A stretch of 64,000 bases of DNA from Amycolatopsis sp. WQ 127309 (GCF_023023025.1 NZ_CP095481.1:1426001-1490000); one strand, 5' to 3'; positions 52,329-60,773 are shown, counted from the first letter of the stretch. Numbers and translations: made by a program. Notes: a model not told the origin generated them from the letters alone.

Positions 52329-52491
52329 CCCCCGTCACCTCCCCCGAATCCTTCACCTGAAATCACGCTAGTCACAGGAGTAACAGATCGGGCGGAGGCT
52401 CGCCGGTTTCGATCACGGAAATGCCTCACCGGATTAGGTGAATCTCACAGCATGTGGTAACGCGCTCACAGCCCCGGATGGGTAATCACCG

Positions 52492-53160
52492 TCAGGCGTA
52501 GTCGGCGCGCCCCGCCGCGACCAGCCGCGACACCAGCCCGGCGCCGGTCTCCTCGCGCGTGACGGCGAAGCAGTAGTGGTCCCGCCAAGCGCCGGCGACG
52601 TCGAGGTAGCGCTCGAACAGCCCCTCCTGCCGGTACCCCGCTTTGGTGAGAACCCGCAGGCTGGCGGCGTTCTCGGGGCGCACGGTGGCCTCCAGCCGGT
52701 GCAGCCCGGACGCGGCGAAGGCGTGGTCGGTGACCAGCGCGACGGCGGCTGTCGCGACCCCGCCGCGGACGATTTCGGACGAGACCCAGTAGCCGATCCA
52801 CGCGGACCGCAGCGACGCCCGGACGACGTTACCAACGGTGATCTGACCGGCCAGCCGACCGTCGAGGGTGATCGTGAACGGCAGGCACTGACCACGCCGT
52901 GCGAGCGACCGCAACGCCGCCCACTGCGACGGCCACGACCAGAAAGCGTTGCGTTCGGGCCACGGCCCGACGCCGGTCGGCTCCCACATCTCGAGGTGCG
53001 CCCGGTCCCGGAGCCGGATCCGGCTCCACTCGCTGGCGTCGCGCAGCCGGACCGGCCGGATCGCGACCTCCCCCGCGGGCACCCGCAGCGGGCCGAGCCG
53101 CGACGGCCAGCCCGGGTGCCGGCTCTCGACCGGGTAGGAGACGCCCGACACGGAGTTCAT
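52492..53160 (-). CDS. rimJ: RimJ-like GNAT N-acetyltransferase
   Basis: A 222-aa GNAT protein with motif A IGYWVSSEIVRGGVATAAVA, and the RimJ/RimL-type LEATVRPENAASLRVLTKAG (Asn-x-x-S/R). It may acetylate ribosomal protein N-termini, but substrate assignment rests on synteny with mycobacterial rimJ beside moeA1. Its ATG overlaps the glp stop (ATGA), so it is cotranslated. Length is normal. The 160 bp downstream before sepX contain the sepX promoter region. Confidence 0.87.
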   Translation of the reverse strand: MNSVSGVSYPVESRHPGWPSRLGPLRVPAGEVAIRPVRLRDASEWSRIRLRDRAHLEMWEPTGVGPWPERNAFWSWPSQWAALRSLARRGQCLPFTITLDGRLAGQITVGNVVRASLRSAWIGYWVSSEIVRGGVATAAVALVTDHAFAASGLHRLEATVRPENAASLRVLTKAGYRQEGLFERYLDVAGAWRDHYCFAVTREETGAGLVSRLVAAGRADYA

Positions 53161-54440
53161 CAGGCCCGTTGCGCCAGGAAGGTGACCTGGACCTGCTCGC
53201 CCGCGGCGACCTCGGTCATCTCCTCCGGCACGTTGATGAGGCAGTTCGCTTCGGCCAGCGACGCGAGCAGGTGCGCCCCGGACTGCCCGAGCGGCTGGAC
53301 CAGGTACTCGCCGTTGGCCTCGTCACGCAGGAGCTGCCCGCGCAGGAAGCCGCGCCGGCCCTCGGTAGACGTGATGGGCGACAGCAGCCGCGCGCCGACG
53401 ATCCGCCGGTGCGGGTTGCGCGTGCCGCGGGCCGCCCGGATGAGCGGCCGCACCAGCACCTCGAACACCACCAGCGCGCTCATCGGGTTGCCCGGGAGCA
53501 GGAACGTCGGCACCGAGTCGGGACCGAGCCTGCCGAACCCCTGGACCGAGCCGGGGTGCATCGCGATGCGCGTCGCGTCGATCCGGCCGAGGTCGGACAG
53601 CGCCGAGTGGACCTCGTCGCCGGTGCTGCCCCCGGCACCGCCGGCGACGACCACGATCTCCGACATCAGCAGCCGGCCTTCGACGATCTCCCGCAGCCGC
53701 TTCGGCTCGCTCGACACGATGCCGACCCGGCTGACCTCGGCGCCCGCGTCCCGCGCGGCCGCGGCCAAGGCGTAGGAGTTGACGTCGTAGACCTGCCCGA
53801 CCGACGGCGTCCGGTCGATGTCGACCAGCTCGTCGCCGACCGACACGATCGAGACCCGCGGCCGCGGGTAGACCAGCACCTTCGCCCGGCCGACCGCGGC
53901 GAGCAGGCCGACCTGCGCCGACCCGATCGTGTCGCCGCTGCGGACGGCGACGTCGCCGATCTGGACGTCCTCACCGGCCCGCCGCACGTACCCCGCCGAC
54001 GGCACCGAGCGGTGCACGGTGACCTTGGCCTGGTGCCCGTCGGTGTAGGCGAGCGGCACGACGGCGTCGGCCAGCGTCGGCAGCGGCGCGCCGGTGTCGA
54101 CGCGCACCGCCTGCCCCGGCTGGAGCCGTCGCGGCTGGCGCGAGCCCGCCGCGATCTCGCCGACCACCGGCAGCTGCACCGGCTCCTGCCCGGCCGTGCG
54201 CACGTCGACGCTGCGCACCGCATACCCGTCGACCGCCGCCTGGTCGAACCCGGGCAGCGCGTGCTCGGCGACCACCTCCTCGGCGCAGAGCAGCCCCTGG
54301 GCCTCGGAGATCGCCACCCGCACCGGCCGGGGCCGGACGGCGGCGTCCAGCGTCATCGCGATCTGCGACTCGACCGAACGGAACTCGGCCTCCTCGTCCT
54401 CGGCCACTTCAGGCCGCGCCTCGTCGAGGGATTCCGTCAT
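53160..54440 (-). CDS. glp: Glp, MoeA-like molybdotransferase/gephyrin-like protein
   Basis: A 426-aa protein with MoeA domains: AVDGYAVRS (AMP-MPT site), VRVDTGAPLP (family GAP/V-P), SIVSVGDELV, DVNSYALAAA, and SGGAGxxxGD-like VVAGGAGGSTGDE. The last loop is usually SGGVSxGxxD; with catalytic Asp retained as D in GDEVHS-type context. In Corynebacterium and Streptomyces this paralogue acts with GlpR/SepX in division instead of, or besides, molybdenum cofactor insertion. ATG 54440 overlaps the galU stop (ATGA), so the longer start is rejected. Neighbouring sepX supports the division role; enzymatic activity is uncertain. Confidence 0.85.
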   Translation of the reverse strand: MTESLDEARPEVAEDEEAEFRSVESQIAMTLDAAVRPRPVRVAISEAQGLLCAEEVVAEHALPGFDQAAVDGYAVRSVDVRTAGQEPVQLPVVGEIAAGSRQPRRLQPGQAVRVDTGAPLPTLADAVVPLAYTDGHQAKVTVHRSVPSAGYVRRAGEDVQIGDVAVRSGDTIGSAQVGLLAAVGRAKVLVYPRPRVSIVSVGDELVDIDRTPSVGQVYDVNSYALAAAARDAGAEVSRVGIVSSEPKRLREIVEGRLLMSEIVVVAGGAGGSTGDEVHSALSDLGRIDATRIAMHPGSVQGFGRLGPDSVPTFLLPGNPMSALVVFEVLVRPLIRAARGTRNPHRRIVGARLLSPITSTEGRRGFLRGQLLRDEANGEYLVQPLGQSGAHLLASLAEANCLINVPEEMTEVAAGEQVQVTFLAQRA

Positions 54441-55342
54441 GGGCGATCTGTCCCGATCCGTTCCGTCAGCCACGCCCGTAAAGATGGACCGTACTCGGGC
54501 GTTTCAAGCGCGAAATCGACCGCGGCGCGCAGGAAACCACCCGGATTCCCCAGGTCGTGACGTCCGCCACGGTGCACGACGATGTGCACGGGGTGTCCTT
54601 CGGTGATCAGGAGCGCGACCGCGTCGGTCAGCTGGAGCTCGCCGCCGGAGCCCGGGGTGATGCGCTTCAGCGCGTCGAAGATCGCCCGGTCGAGCAGGTA
54701 GCGGCCGGCCGCGGCGAAGGTCGACGGCGCGTCCTCCGGCTTCGGCTTCTCGACCATGCCGTGCACCTGCTTGACGTCGTCCTCGCCGGTGTCGCTGACG
54801 TCGAAGACGCCGTACGGCGAGATCTCGGCCTTCGGGATGTCGAACGCGCAGAGCACGCTGCCGCCGTGCTTGGCCCGCACCTCGCTCATCCGCTCGAGCA
54901 CACCGGCCGGCAGCACGATGTCGTCCGGCAGCAGCACCGCGACGGCCTCGTCCTCGGGCGTCAGGTTCGGCTCGGCCTGCGCGACGGCGTGGCCGAGGCC
55001 GAGGGCCTGCTCCTGGATGGCGGTCTCGACGGCCAGCAGAGCGGGACCGCGCCGGACCTTCGCCAGCAGCTCGGTCTTGCCCTTGGCCTCGAGGTTCGCC
55101 TCCAGCTCGGGCTGCTCCTCGAAGTACTTGACGACGGCTTCCTTGCCCGGCGAGGTCACGATGACCAGGCGTTCCGCGCCGGCGGCCGCGGCCTCGGCCG
55201 CGACCAGCTCGATCCCCGGTGTGTCCACCACGGGCAGGAGTTCCTTGGGCACGGCCTTCGTCGCCGGCAGGAAGCGTGTACCGAGCCCGGCGGCAGGCAC
55301 GATGGCGGTTCTGAACGTCTTGGAGGTTGCGGCGCCCGTCAT
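54437..55342 (-). CDS. galU: UTP-glucose-1-phosphate uridylyltransferase
   Basis: A 301-aa nucleotidyltransferase making UDP-glucose for cell envelope glycans. Signature segments are AIVPAAGLGTRFLPATKAVP (UTP loop), VDTPGIELVAAEAAAAG, LGHAVAQAEP, LLPDDIVLP and a C-terminal GGRHDLGNPGGFLRA. Start ATG 55342 is preferred over upstream frames because it gives the normal family N-terminus (SKTFRTAIVPAAG). It is divergent from the cyclo-ligase across 24 bp and heads the galU-glp-rimJ operon. Confidence 0.96.
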   Translation of the reverse strand: MTGAATSKTFRTAIVPAAGLGTRFLPATKAVPKELLPVVDTPGIELVAAEAAAAGAERLVIVTSPGKEAVVKYFEEQPELEANLEAKGKTELLAKVRRGPALLAVETAIQEQALGLGHAVAQAEPNLTPEDEAVAVLLPDDIVLPAGVLERMSEVRAKHGGSVLCAFDIPKAEISPYGVFDVSDTGEDDVKQVHGMVEKPKPEDAPSTFAAAGRYLLDRAIFDALKRITPGSGGELQLTDAVALLITEGHPVHIVVHRGGRHDLGNPGGFLRAAVDFALETPEYGPSLRAWLTERIGTDRP

Positions 55343-55366
55343 GGGCGCAAAGCCTAACGTGAGGCC

Positions 55367-55957
55367 ATGCATGCGCTGGGCAATGAGCACCTGAGCAAAG
55401 CGGAGTGGCGTACCCGCCTCACGCGCGCGAGAGCGGAACAGGCCGCCCAATCGCACGCCCACGAGGCATTGGCGCTGGTCAGAGCGGTGTCGAAGGTCAC
55501 AGCCACGACCGTGTGCGCGTACCTGCCCTTCGGCACCGAACCGGGCACGACGGCGCTCGTCGACGCGCTGGCCGCCGGCGGGGCGCGGGTCCTGCTGCCG
55601 GTGATCGCCCCGGCCCCCGGTCCGCTGGACTGGGCGGAGTACACCGGCGAGGCCGATCTCGCGCCCGGCCGGCTGCGCGGCGTCCTCGAGCCGGGCGGGA
55701 AACGCCTGGGTGTCGCCGCCGTGGGCGCGGCCGAGCTGGTCCTGGTGCCCGCGCTGGCCGTGGACCGGCAGGGTGTCCGCCTGGGCCGCGGCGCCGGGCA
55801 CTACGATCGCTCGCTGGTGTTCGCCGCGGCCGGGGCGCGCCTGCTCGCCGTCGTCCGCGACGAAGAGCTGGTCGACCGGCTGCCCGGACAACCTCACGAC
55901 GTGCGGATGAGCGGCGTCTTGACCCCGGGTCGAGGCGTGCTCGAGCTGCCGATGTGA
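55367..55957 (+). CDS. 5-formyltetrahydrofolate cyclo-ligase
   Basis: A 196-aa ATP-dependent enzyme converting 5-formyl-THF to 5,10-methenyl-THF. N-terminal SKAEWRTRLTRARA provides the ATP-phosphate-binding basic patch; VCAYLPFGTEPGT is the folate-binding strand and LGRGAGHYDRSL (family G-x-G-x-G/A-Y-Y/D-D/R) the substrate/Mg loop. TAACGT six bases before ATG 55367 indicates a leaderless mRNA. Divergent from galU as in mycobacteria. Confidence 0.93.
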   Translation: MHALGNEHLSKAEWRTRLTRARAEQAAQSHAHEALALVRAVSKVTATTVCAYLPFGTEPGTTALVDALAAGGARVLLPVIAPAPGPLDWAEYTGEADLAPGRLRGVLEPGGKRLGVAAVGAAELVLVPALAVDRQGVRLGRGAGHYDRSLVFAAAGARLLAVVRDEELVDRLPGQPHDVRMSGVLTPGRGVLELPM

Positions 55958-55978
55958 GCAACGAGGAATTGCGTTCGG

Positions 55979-56004
55979 GGAATGCTTTCAAGCACAATCT
56001 AGTT
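55979..56004 (+). promoter_or_regulatory. SigH/SigR-type promoter of ruc
   Basis: GGAAT (55979-55983), 18 bp, then GTT (56002-56004) matches the thiol-stress sigma factor SigR/SigH consensus GGAAT-N18-GTT. It abuts the CIRCE-like operator. Confidence 0.65.
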
Positions 56005-56029
56005 GGCACTCTTGTCGGATGAGTGCCAG
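56003..56029. promoter_or_regulatory. CIRCE element (HrcA operator) upstream of ruc
   Basis: TTGGCACTC-N9-GAGTGCCAG is an 8-of-9 dyad matching the CIRCE consensus TTAGCACTC-N9-GAGTGCTAA with only symmetrical A-to-G type changes. It starts at the predicted promoter -10 and ends 14 bases before the GTG start, so HrcA binding would block initiation. Confidence 0.85.
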
Positions 56030-56043
56030 CAAAGGAGCCCTCA

Positions 56044-56385
56044 GTGCCTACGTACCAGTACGCCTGCAAAGAATGCGACCACCGGTTCGAAGCCGTGCAG
56101 TCGTTCTCGGACCCCAGCCTGACGGTCTGCCCGCAGTGCTCCGGCCCGCTCCGCAAGGTCTTCAGCTCGGTCGGCGTCGTCTTCAAGGGCAGCGGTTTCT
56201 ACCGCACCGACTCGCGTGAAGCCAGCAAGTCGAGCACCACCTCGACCCCGGCGAAGAGCGAGGGCAAGAGCGAAGGCAAGTCCGAGTCGAAGCCGGAGAC
56301 CAAGACGGAGTCGAAGCCCAAGTCCGACTCGGGCTCGGCATCCTCCTCCTCGGGTACGACAAAAACCGCCGCCGCGGCCTCCTGA
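56044..56385 (+). CDS. ruc: FmdB-type zinc-ribbon chaperone (Ruc-like)
   Basis: A 113-aa protein. The N-terminal zinc ribbon (PTYQYACKECDHRFE ... TVCPQCSGPLRKVFS) has two CxxC pairs; after about residue 58 the sequence is low-complexity Ser/Lys/Glu (SEGKSEGKSESKPETK) and disordered. Mycobacterial Rv0991c (Ruc) has this layout and is a redox-regulated holdase controlled by HrcA and SigH. The same neighbours (cyclo-ligase and galU) support orthology. GTG 56044 has AAAGGAG seven bases upstream. Oxidation of the four Cys is expected to activate it. Confidence 0.85.
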   Translation: MPTYQYACKECDHRFEAVQSFSDPSLTVCPQCSGPLRKVFSSVGVVFKGSGFYRTDSREASKSSTTSTPAKSEGKSEGKSESKPETKTESKPKSDSGSASSSSGTTKTAAAAS

Positions 56386-56515
56386 GCCTGGAGTTATCCA
56401 CAACACCCCGGTTGTCCACAGGGTGCGGGCAAGGCCCTTCCGGCGGCCCGTCCGCTGCTCCTAACGTCGATCTTGTGCGGCACGTGGCCGCACCCGATCC
56501 GACCGAGGAGCACCT

Positions 56516-57160
56516 GTGGACGTCTTGGCGAAGCTCCGCACACTCGATCTCACCCGCCTGCCGAGCCGGCGGACACGGCTGCTCCGCCGCTGGCTCGCCG
56601 TCGGCCTGCTCCTGACCGGGACTCTGCTCGTCGCGCATCCAGGCTCCGCGCGGGGCGCACCGACGACCCCGACCGTCGTCGCGGCGCGCGATCTCCCGTC
56701 CGGCGCCACGCTCCGCGCCGCCGACGTCCGGCTGGCCGATTTCCCCGGCGAGACACGCCCGTCCGGGGCCCTGAGCACCCTCGACGCCGCCGCCGGACGG
56801 CTGCTGGCGGGTGCCGTCCGCGCCGGTGAACCCCTGACCGACGTCCGGCTGGCGATCACCATCCCCGCTTCGGGTGATCCCGCGACGGCGACCGTGCCGG
56901 TCCGGCTCGCCGACGCGGCCGTGGCCGAACTGCTGCGTCCCGGACAGCGCGTCGACGTCGTGGCCGCGCCGGGAGGGTCCGCTTCCGTGCTGGCCAGTGG
57001 GGCCACGGTGGTGACGATCTCGTCGCCCGAAGCCGGCTCGGCGCGTCCGACGGCCGGACCGGCCAAGGGACCGCTTGTGCTGCTTCGGCTTCCGGAAGAA
57101 GTCGCGACGAGGGTGGCGGCGATTTCACTGGACCGTCCGGTAACGGTTACTCTCCGCTAG
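56516..57160 (+). CDS. SAF domain (CpaB/FlgA-like) envelope protein
   Basis: A 214-aa protein with a membrane helix (about 26-45, RWLAVGLLLTGTLLVAHPGS) and a SAF domain (about 52-115; TVVAARDLPSGATLRAADVR and RLLAGAVRAGEPLTDVRL). The C-terminal beta-part (VPVRLADAAVAELLRPGQRV) resembles the RcpC/CpaB half. CpaB proteins assist Flp pilus assembly, but no pilus genes are nearby; the family is found as a standalone gene beside mscL in actinobacteria. GTG 56516 with GAGGAG upstream is preferred. Confidence 0.78.
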   Translation: MDVLAKLRTLDLTRLPSRRTRLLRRWLAVGLLLTGTLLVAHPGSARGAPTTPTVVAARDLPSGATLRAADVRLADFPGETRPSGALSTLDAAAGRLLAGAVRAGEPLTDVRLAITIPASGDPATATVPVRLADAAVAELLRPGQRVDVVAAPGGSASVLASGATVVTISSPEAGSARPTAGPAKGPLVLLRLPEEVATRVAAISLDRPVTVTLR

Positions 57161-57204
57161 CCCGCGTCCGCCGAGACGGGCGACGGCATCCCCCAGGCAG
57201 GCTT

Positions 57205-57228
57205 CGGGGCGGTGGAGCACCGTCCCCG
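57205..57228 (+). promoter_or_regulatory. Stem-loop before mscL
   Basis: CGGGGCGGTG and CACCG-t-CCCCG pair around gag with one bulge. It lies between the SAF gene stop (57160) and mscL GTG (57245). No U tract follows, so it is either a weak terminator or a leader structure. Confidence 0.4.
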
Positions 57229-57244
57229 TTCGTGAGGAGAACCA

Positions 57245-57658
57245 GTGCTCAAGGGTTTCAAGGACTTCCTGATGCGCGGCAACGTCGTCGACCTCGCCGT
57301 CGCGGTGGTCATCGGCTCGGCGTTCACGGCCATCGTCACGGCGTTCACCACCGGCCTCATCAAGCCGCTGATCAGCACGATCGGCGGCACGGACGCCGCG
57401 CAGGGCCTCGGCTACCAGATCTTCGACAACAACAAAGCCACGTTCCTGGACATCGGCAGCGTGATCAACGCGGCGATCAACTTCGTGCTGGTCGCGGCGG
57501 TCGTCTACTTCGTGATCGTGCTGCCGGTGAAGCACGTGCAGGAGCGCCGCAAGCGCGGTCAGGAGCCGGGTCCCTCGGAGCCGACCGACGTCGAGCTGCT
57601 CATCGAGATCCGCGACCTGCTGCGGGCTCAGGCCCAGCGCGACGGCGGCCGCGGCTGA
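57245..57658 (+). CDS. mscL: Large-conductance mechanosensitive channel
   Basis: A 137-aa pore protein releasing solutes on hypo-osmotic shock. The N-terminal amphipathic helix and first membrane helix are KGFKDFLMRGNVVDLAVAVV followed by IGSAFTAIVTAFTTGLI (pore-lining Gly/Ala pattern), the extracellular loop contains SVINAAINFV-type entry into TM2, and the tail has the charged helix with KHVQERRKRGQEP. Pore-lining residues of MscL are conserved. GTG 57245 has GAGGAG upstream. Confidence 0.94.
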   Translation: MLKGFKDFLMRGNVVDLAVAVVIGSAFTAIVTAFTTGLIKPLISTIGGTDAAQGLGYQIFDNNKATFLDIGSVINAAINFVLVAAVVYFVIVLPVKHVQERRKRGQEPGPSEPTDVELLIEIRDLLRAQAQRDGGRG

Positions 57659-57660
57659 GG

Positions 57661-57834
57661 TCAGCGGTCGTGGTGCGGTGGCCGGTTCTCCCGGTACCAG
57701 TCGTCCGGGAGGCCGGTGCGCCGGTCCGGGTCGCGCTCGTCGGAGGTCGTCTCGGGCAGGACGTCCCCGAAGATCTCGTCGACCCGGCGGCGCTGCGCGC
57801 TGCCGGCCTGGTGGTCGCGTTCTTGGCCCGGCAT
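57661..57834 (-). CDS. Small hydrophilic hypothetical protein
   Basis: A 57-aa very charged protein (DPDRRTGLPDDWYRENRPPH near the C-terminus). ATG 57834 is preferred; the preceding residues in the longer frame do not look coding. Third-position G+C is actinobacterial. It converges on mscL with 2 bp between stops. Short proteins ending in DDWYxENRPPHxxR occur next to mscL in relatives, to my recollection. Function unknown. Confidence 0.5.
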   Translation of the reverse strand: MPGQERDHQAGSAQRRRVDEIFGDVLPETTSDERDPDRRTGLPDDWYRENRPPHHDR

Positions 57835-57941
57835 GGCCCCAGTGTCCCACGACGCGTTCATTGACAACTCCAGAGCGAAGGAACGCTCTCGCCCGGGCGG
57901 TGCCCGTCGCGCGCTGTGGATCCGCAGCGCGCGACCGGGCA

Positions 57942-58442
57942 TCACACCTCTTCGAGGCCCGAAAGCTCGTCGATCACGTGCGGCACGAGCGAGGTCAGGG
58001 TCGCCATCCCGTCTCGCACCGCGGAGCGCGAGCCGGCGAGGTTGACCACCAGGGTGCTGCCGGACACGCCCGCGAGCCCTCGCGAGATCCCGGCGTCGAC
58101 GGCGCCGGCGGCCAGGCCGGACGCGCGGATCGCCTCGCTGATGCCCGGGATGGGCCGGTCGAGCACGCCGGCGGTGGCGTCCGGGGTGTTGTCACGCGGC
58201 AGCACACCGGTGCCGCCGACGGTGATCACCAGGTCGGCACCGCCGATCACGGCGGTGTTGAGCGCATTGCGGATACCCACGGACTCGGCCTCGACGACGA
58301 CCACGCCGTCGACGATGAAGCCCGCTTCTTCGAGCAGCTCGGTCACCAGGGGTCCCGTGCCGTCCTCGTGCTCGCCGTGCGCCACGCGATCGTCCACGAT
58401 GACCACGAGGGCCCGGCCCAGCCGTTGTGCACTCCGTTCCAT
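57942..58442 (-). CDS. moaB: MoaB/MogA family molybdenum cofactor protein
   Basis: A 166-aa MogA-fold protein predicted to adenylate molybdopterin, or to act as a paralogue of MoaB2. Motifs are ADLVITVGGTGVLPRDNTPD (the GGTG-x-x-x-x-D molybdopterin-binding loop) and NLAGSRSAVRDGM. ATG 58442 is preferred over GTG/ATG 9 bases upstream. It precedes no cofactor genes on its strand. Position next to mscL matches mycobacterial moaB2. Confidence 0.9.
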   Translation of the reverse strand: MERSAQRLGRALVVIVDDRVAHGEHEDGTGPLVTELLEEAGFIVDGVVVVEAESVGIRNALNTAVIGGADLVITVGGTGVLPRDNTPDATAGVLDRPIPGISEAIRASGLAAGAVDAGISRGLAGVSGSTLVVNLAGSRSAVRDGMATLTSLVPHVIDELSGLEEV

Positions 58443-58565
58443 GGCGCCCACCGTAGTCGGTTTCGGCGGCCCGCCGCCGGGAGGTGCCCGGCGAGTTCTG
58501 ACGATTCCGTGACGTGACCGCGCTCGTCGTGACGGCGCCCGGCGCGAGCACCTAGCGTGTCCGTT

Positions 58566-59627
58566 ATGCGCGTACTGGTCACCGGCGGAGCCGGGTTCAT
58601 CGGGTCACACATCGCCGATCAGCTGGCCGATGCGGGCGACGACGTCGTGGTGCTCGACAACCTGCTCGCCACGGCCCACGGCTCCCGCACACCACCGGCG
58701 TACACCGGCAGGCACCGGTTCCTGCGCGGCGACGTGACCGACAGCGAGATCGTCGCGGAGCTGCTGGACGGCGTCGACGCGGTGTGCCACCAGGCGGCCG
58801 TCGTCGGGCACGGGATCGACCCGTCGGACGCGCCGTCGTACGCCCTGCACAACGACTACGGCACGGCGGTGCTGCTGGCCGGGATGCACGCGGCCGGCGT
58901 GCGGAAGCTGGTGCTGGCCTCGTCGATGGTCGTCTACGGCGAAGGCCGGTACTCGTGCACCGACCACGGCGTCGTGCCGCCGTCGCCGCGCCGGGTGTCC
59001 GATGTGGACGCAGGGCGGTTCGAGCCGCGCTGCCCGGCCTGCGGCACCGAGCTGGCCTGGCAGCTGGTGCCCGAAGACGCGCCGCTGAACCCCCGCAGCA
59101 CCTACGCGGCCACGAAGCTGGCGCAGGAACACCTGGCCGGCGCGTGGGCCCGGCAGACCGGCGGCAGCGTCTGGGCGATGCGCTACCACAACGTCTACGG
59201 CCCGCGGATGCCCCAGAACACCCCGTACGCCGGCGTCGCGTCCCTGTTCCGCTCGGCGCTGGTCCGCGGCGAAGCCCCGCTGGTGCTGGAGGACGGCCGT
59301 CAGCAGCGCGACTTCGTGCACGTCCACGACGTCGCGCGGGCCAACGTGCTCGCCCTCCACACGCCCGGCCCGGCGGGCGACAGCACCCCGGTCAACGTCT
59401 GCTCCGGCACCCCGCACACCGTCGGCGAGCTGGCCGGGGAGCTGGCGCGGGCGTGCGACGGTCCGGCGCCGCGGGTCGTCGGCGGAGCCCGGGCCGCGGA
59501 CGTCCGGCACGTCGTCGCCGACCCCGCGCGGGCCCGGGAGCTGCTCGGGTTCACCGCGGAAGTCGGGTTCGCCACCGGGATCGACGGCTTCGCGACGGCG
59601 GAACTGCGGGACCCGGTTTCGGTCTGA
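58566..59627 (+). CDS. NAD-dependent nucleotide-sugar epimerase with Cys-rich insert
   Basis: A 353-aa extended SDR. NAD motif VTGGAGFIGSHIAD, catalytic Ser in LASSMVVYG (SSMVVYGxG) and Tyr-Lys in NPRSTYAATKLAQEH. Between these a 50-residue insert (about residues 125-165) carries Cys and a CPACG motif, likely a zinc knuckle. This insert is seen in dTDP-L-rhamnose-4-epimerase-like enzymes. TAGCGT seven bases before ATG 58566 indicates leaderless transcription. An MBL hydrolase follows after 37 bp. Confidence 0.87.
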   Translation: MRVLVTGGAGFIGSHIADQLADAGDDVVVLDNLLATAHGSRTPPAYTGRHRFLRGDVTDSEIVAELLDGVDAVCHQAAVVGHGIDPSDAPSYALHNDYGTAVLLAGMHAAGVRKLVLASSMVVYGEGRYSCTDHGVVPPSPRRVSDVDAGRFEPRCPACGTELAWQLVPEDAPLNPRSTYAATKLAQEHLAGAWARQTGGSVWAMRYHNVYGPRMPQNTPYAGVASLFRSALVRGEAPLVLEDGRQQRDFVHVHDVARANVLALHTPGPAGDSTPVNVCSGTPHTVGELAGELARACDGPAPRVVGGARAADVRHVVADPARARELLGFTAEVGFATGIDGFATAELRDPVSV

Positions 59628-59664
59628 CGGGACTGGCTCGGCGGCCGTCGCACTTGTTCCGGTC

Positions 59665-60450
59665 ATGCACCGGATCACCGTGGGCGACTACACGGTCGAA
59701 GCGCTGACCGACGGCCTGTGCCGGATCCCGATCCCGTTCTTCCCCGGACTGGACCCGGCCGAGCACCCCGAGGTCCTCGACCCGGACGGCACCGTGCACG
59801 TGCCGATCGGCGCATTCCTGGTCCGCGGCCAGGGCCGCACGATCCTGGTCGACACCGGGTTCGGCCCACGCGAAACCGGCTTCCCGCACGGCGTCACACC
59901 GGCCGCGGGCGACCCGACGCCACCGATGGGCGAAGGCGGCGACCTCCTCGCAGCGCTGGCCAAGGCGGGCACGGCACCCGAGGACGTCGACACGGTGTTC
60001 GTCACGCACCTGCACTCGGACCACATGGGCTGGCTGGCGCCGGAGAGCACGCCGGCGTTCGCCCGCGTCGGGCTGGAGGCGGTGCACACGGCCGGGAGCA
60101 TCGAGGCGATCCACGGCGAAGCCGTCCCGCTGGCCCCCGGCGTCACCGCACGCCACGCGCCGGGCCACACCCCCGGGCACTACGTCCTCGACGTCGAAGC
60201 GGACGACGAGCGGCTGATCCTGCTGGGCGACGTCATCCACGCACCGGTGCAGCTGCGCGACGACCGGATCCACTTCATCGCCGACCACGACCCGACCGAG
60301 GCGGCGCGCACCCGCAGGCGCTGGCTGGACGAGGCCGAGCGCACGTCGGCGGTGATCGCCCCGGCCCACTTCCCCGGCCTGGAGTTCCTCCGCCTCGGCC
60401 CGGGCCGGACCCCGGTCGCCGTCCAAGGCTTCACTTCGCAGACGCGGTAA
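59665..60450 (+). CDS. Metallo-beta-lactamase-fold hydrolase
   Basis: A 261-aa MBL protein. Metal motif THLHSDHMGW (HxHxDH), third His in APGHTPGHYV, bridging Asp in LLGDVIH and last His in PAHFPG. The N-terminus matches quorum-quenching-lactonase/AttM-like and glyoxalase II-type groups alike; the substrate is not clear. It probably shares a transcript with the epimerase. A G-rich region without U tract follows. Confidence 0.87.
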   Translation: MHRITVGDYTVEALTDGLCRIPIPFFPGLDPAEHPEVLDPDGTVHVPIGAFLVRGQGRTILVDTGFGPRETGFPHGVTPAAGDPTPPMGEGGDLLAALAKAGTAPEDVDTVFVTHLHSDHMGWLAPESTPAFARVGLEAVHTAGSIEAIHGEAVPLAPGVTARHAPGHTPGHYVLDVEADDERLILLGDVIHAPVQLRDDRIHFIADHDPTEAARTRRRWLDEAERTSAVIAPAHFPGLEFLRLGPGRTPVAVQGFTSQTR

Positions 60451-60773
60451 CCGTCTTGGTACTGGCGGACTTCCACGTGCCGGCTCGCTGTCTCGCGGCC
60501 GCCGCCGGTCTGCGCGGAGCCGGTCATCGTGGCGTCGCGCACGGCCGTCTCCACCGCGCCGGGTCCCAGCGCCGCCTGCGCTCCACGCGCGGCAAGCACC
60601 AGCATCATCAAGCCGGGCGAGCCGGCCAGCCCGCAGCTCGAGTTCGACACCGCGCCCCAGCCGCCGGGAGGCGCGTAGCCGGTACCGCTGCAGCCGGCGG
60701 CGCAAAAGCAGGTGCCGCGGCGGCCGGCACTCGGATCAGCCGGCAGTCCCACCGATGGGGGTGTCACCCATCT
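60451..60773. other. Intergenic region with no supported gene
   Basis: This 320-bp stretch separates the convergent MBL and histidine kinase genes. An open frame on the minus strand (60767-60180) enters the MBL gene antisense; its first 100 residues have some hydrophobic stretch (GLMMLVLAARG) but no RBS or family, so I leave it out. A terminator was not obvious. Confidence 0.4.

Noticed and set aside
60180..60767. Minus-strand open frame after the MBL gene
   Set aside because: Half of it is antisense to the MBL gene; no RBS, weak composition, no motif.
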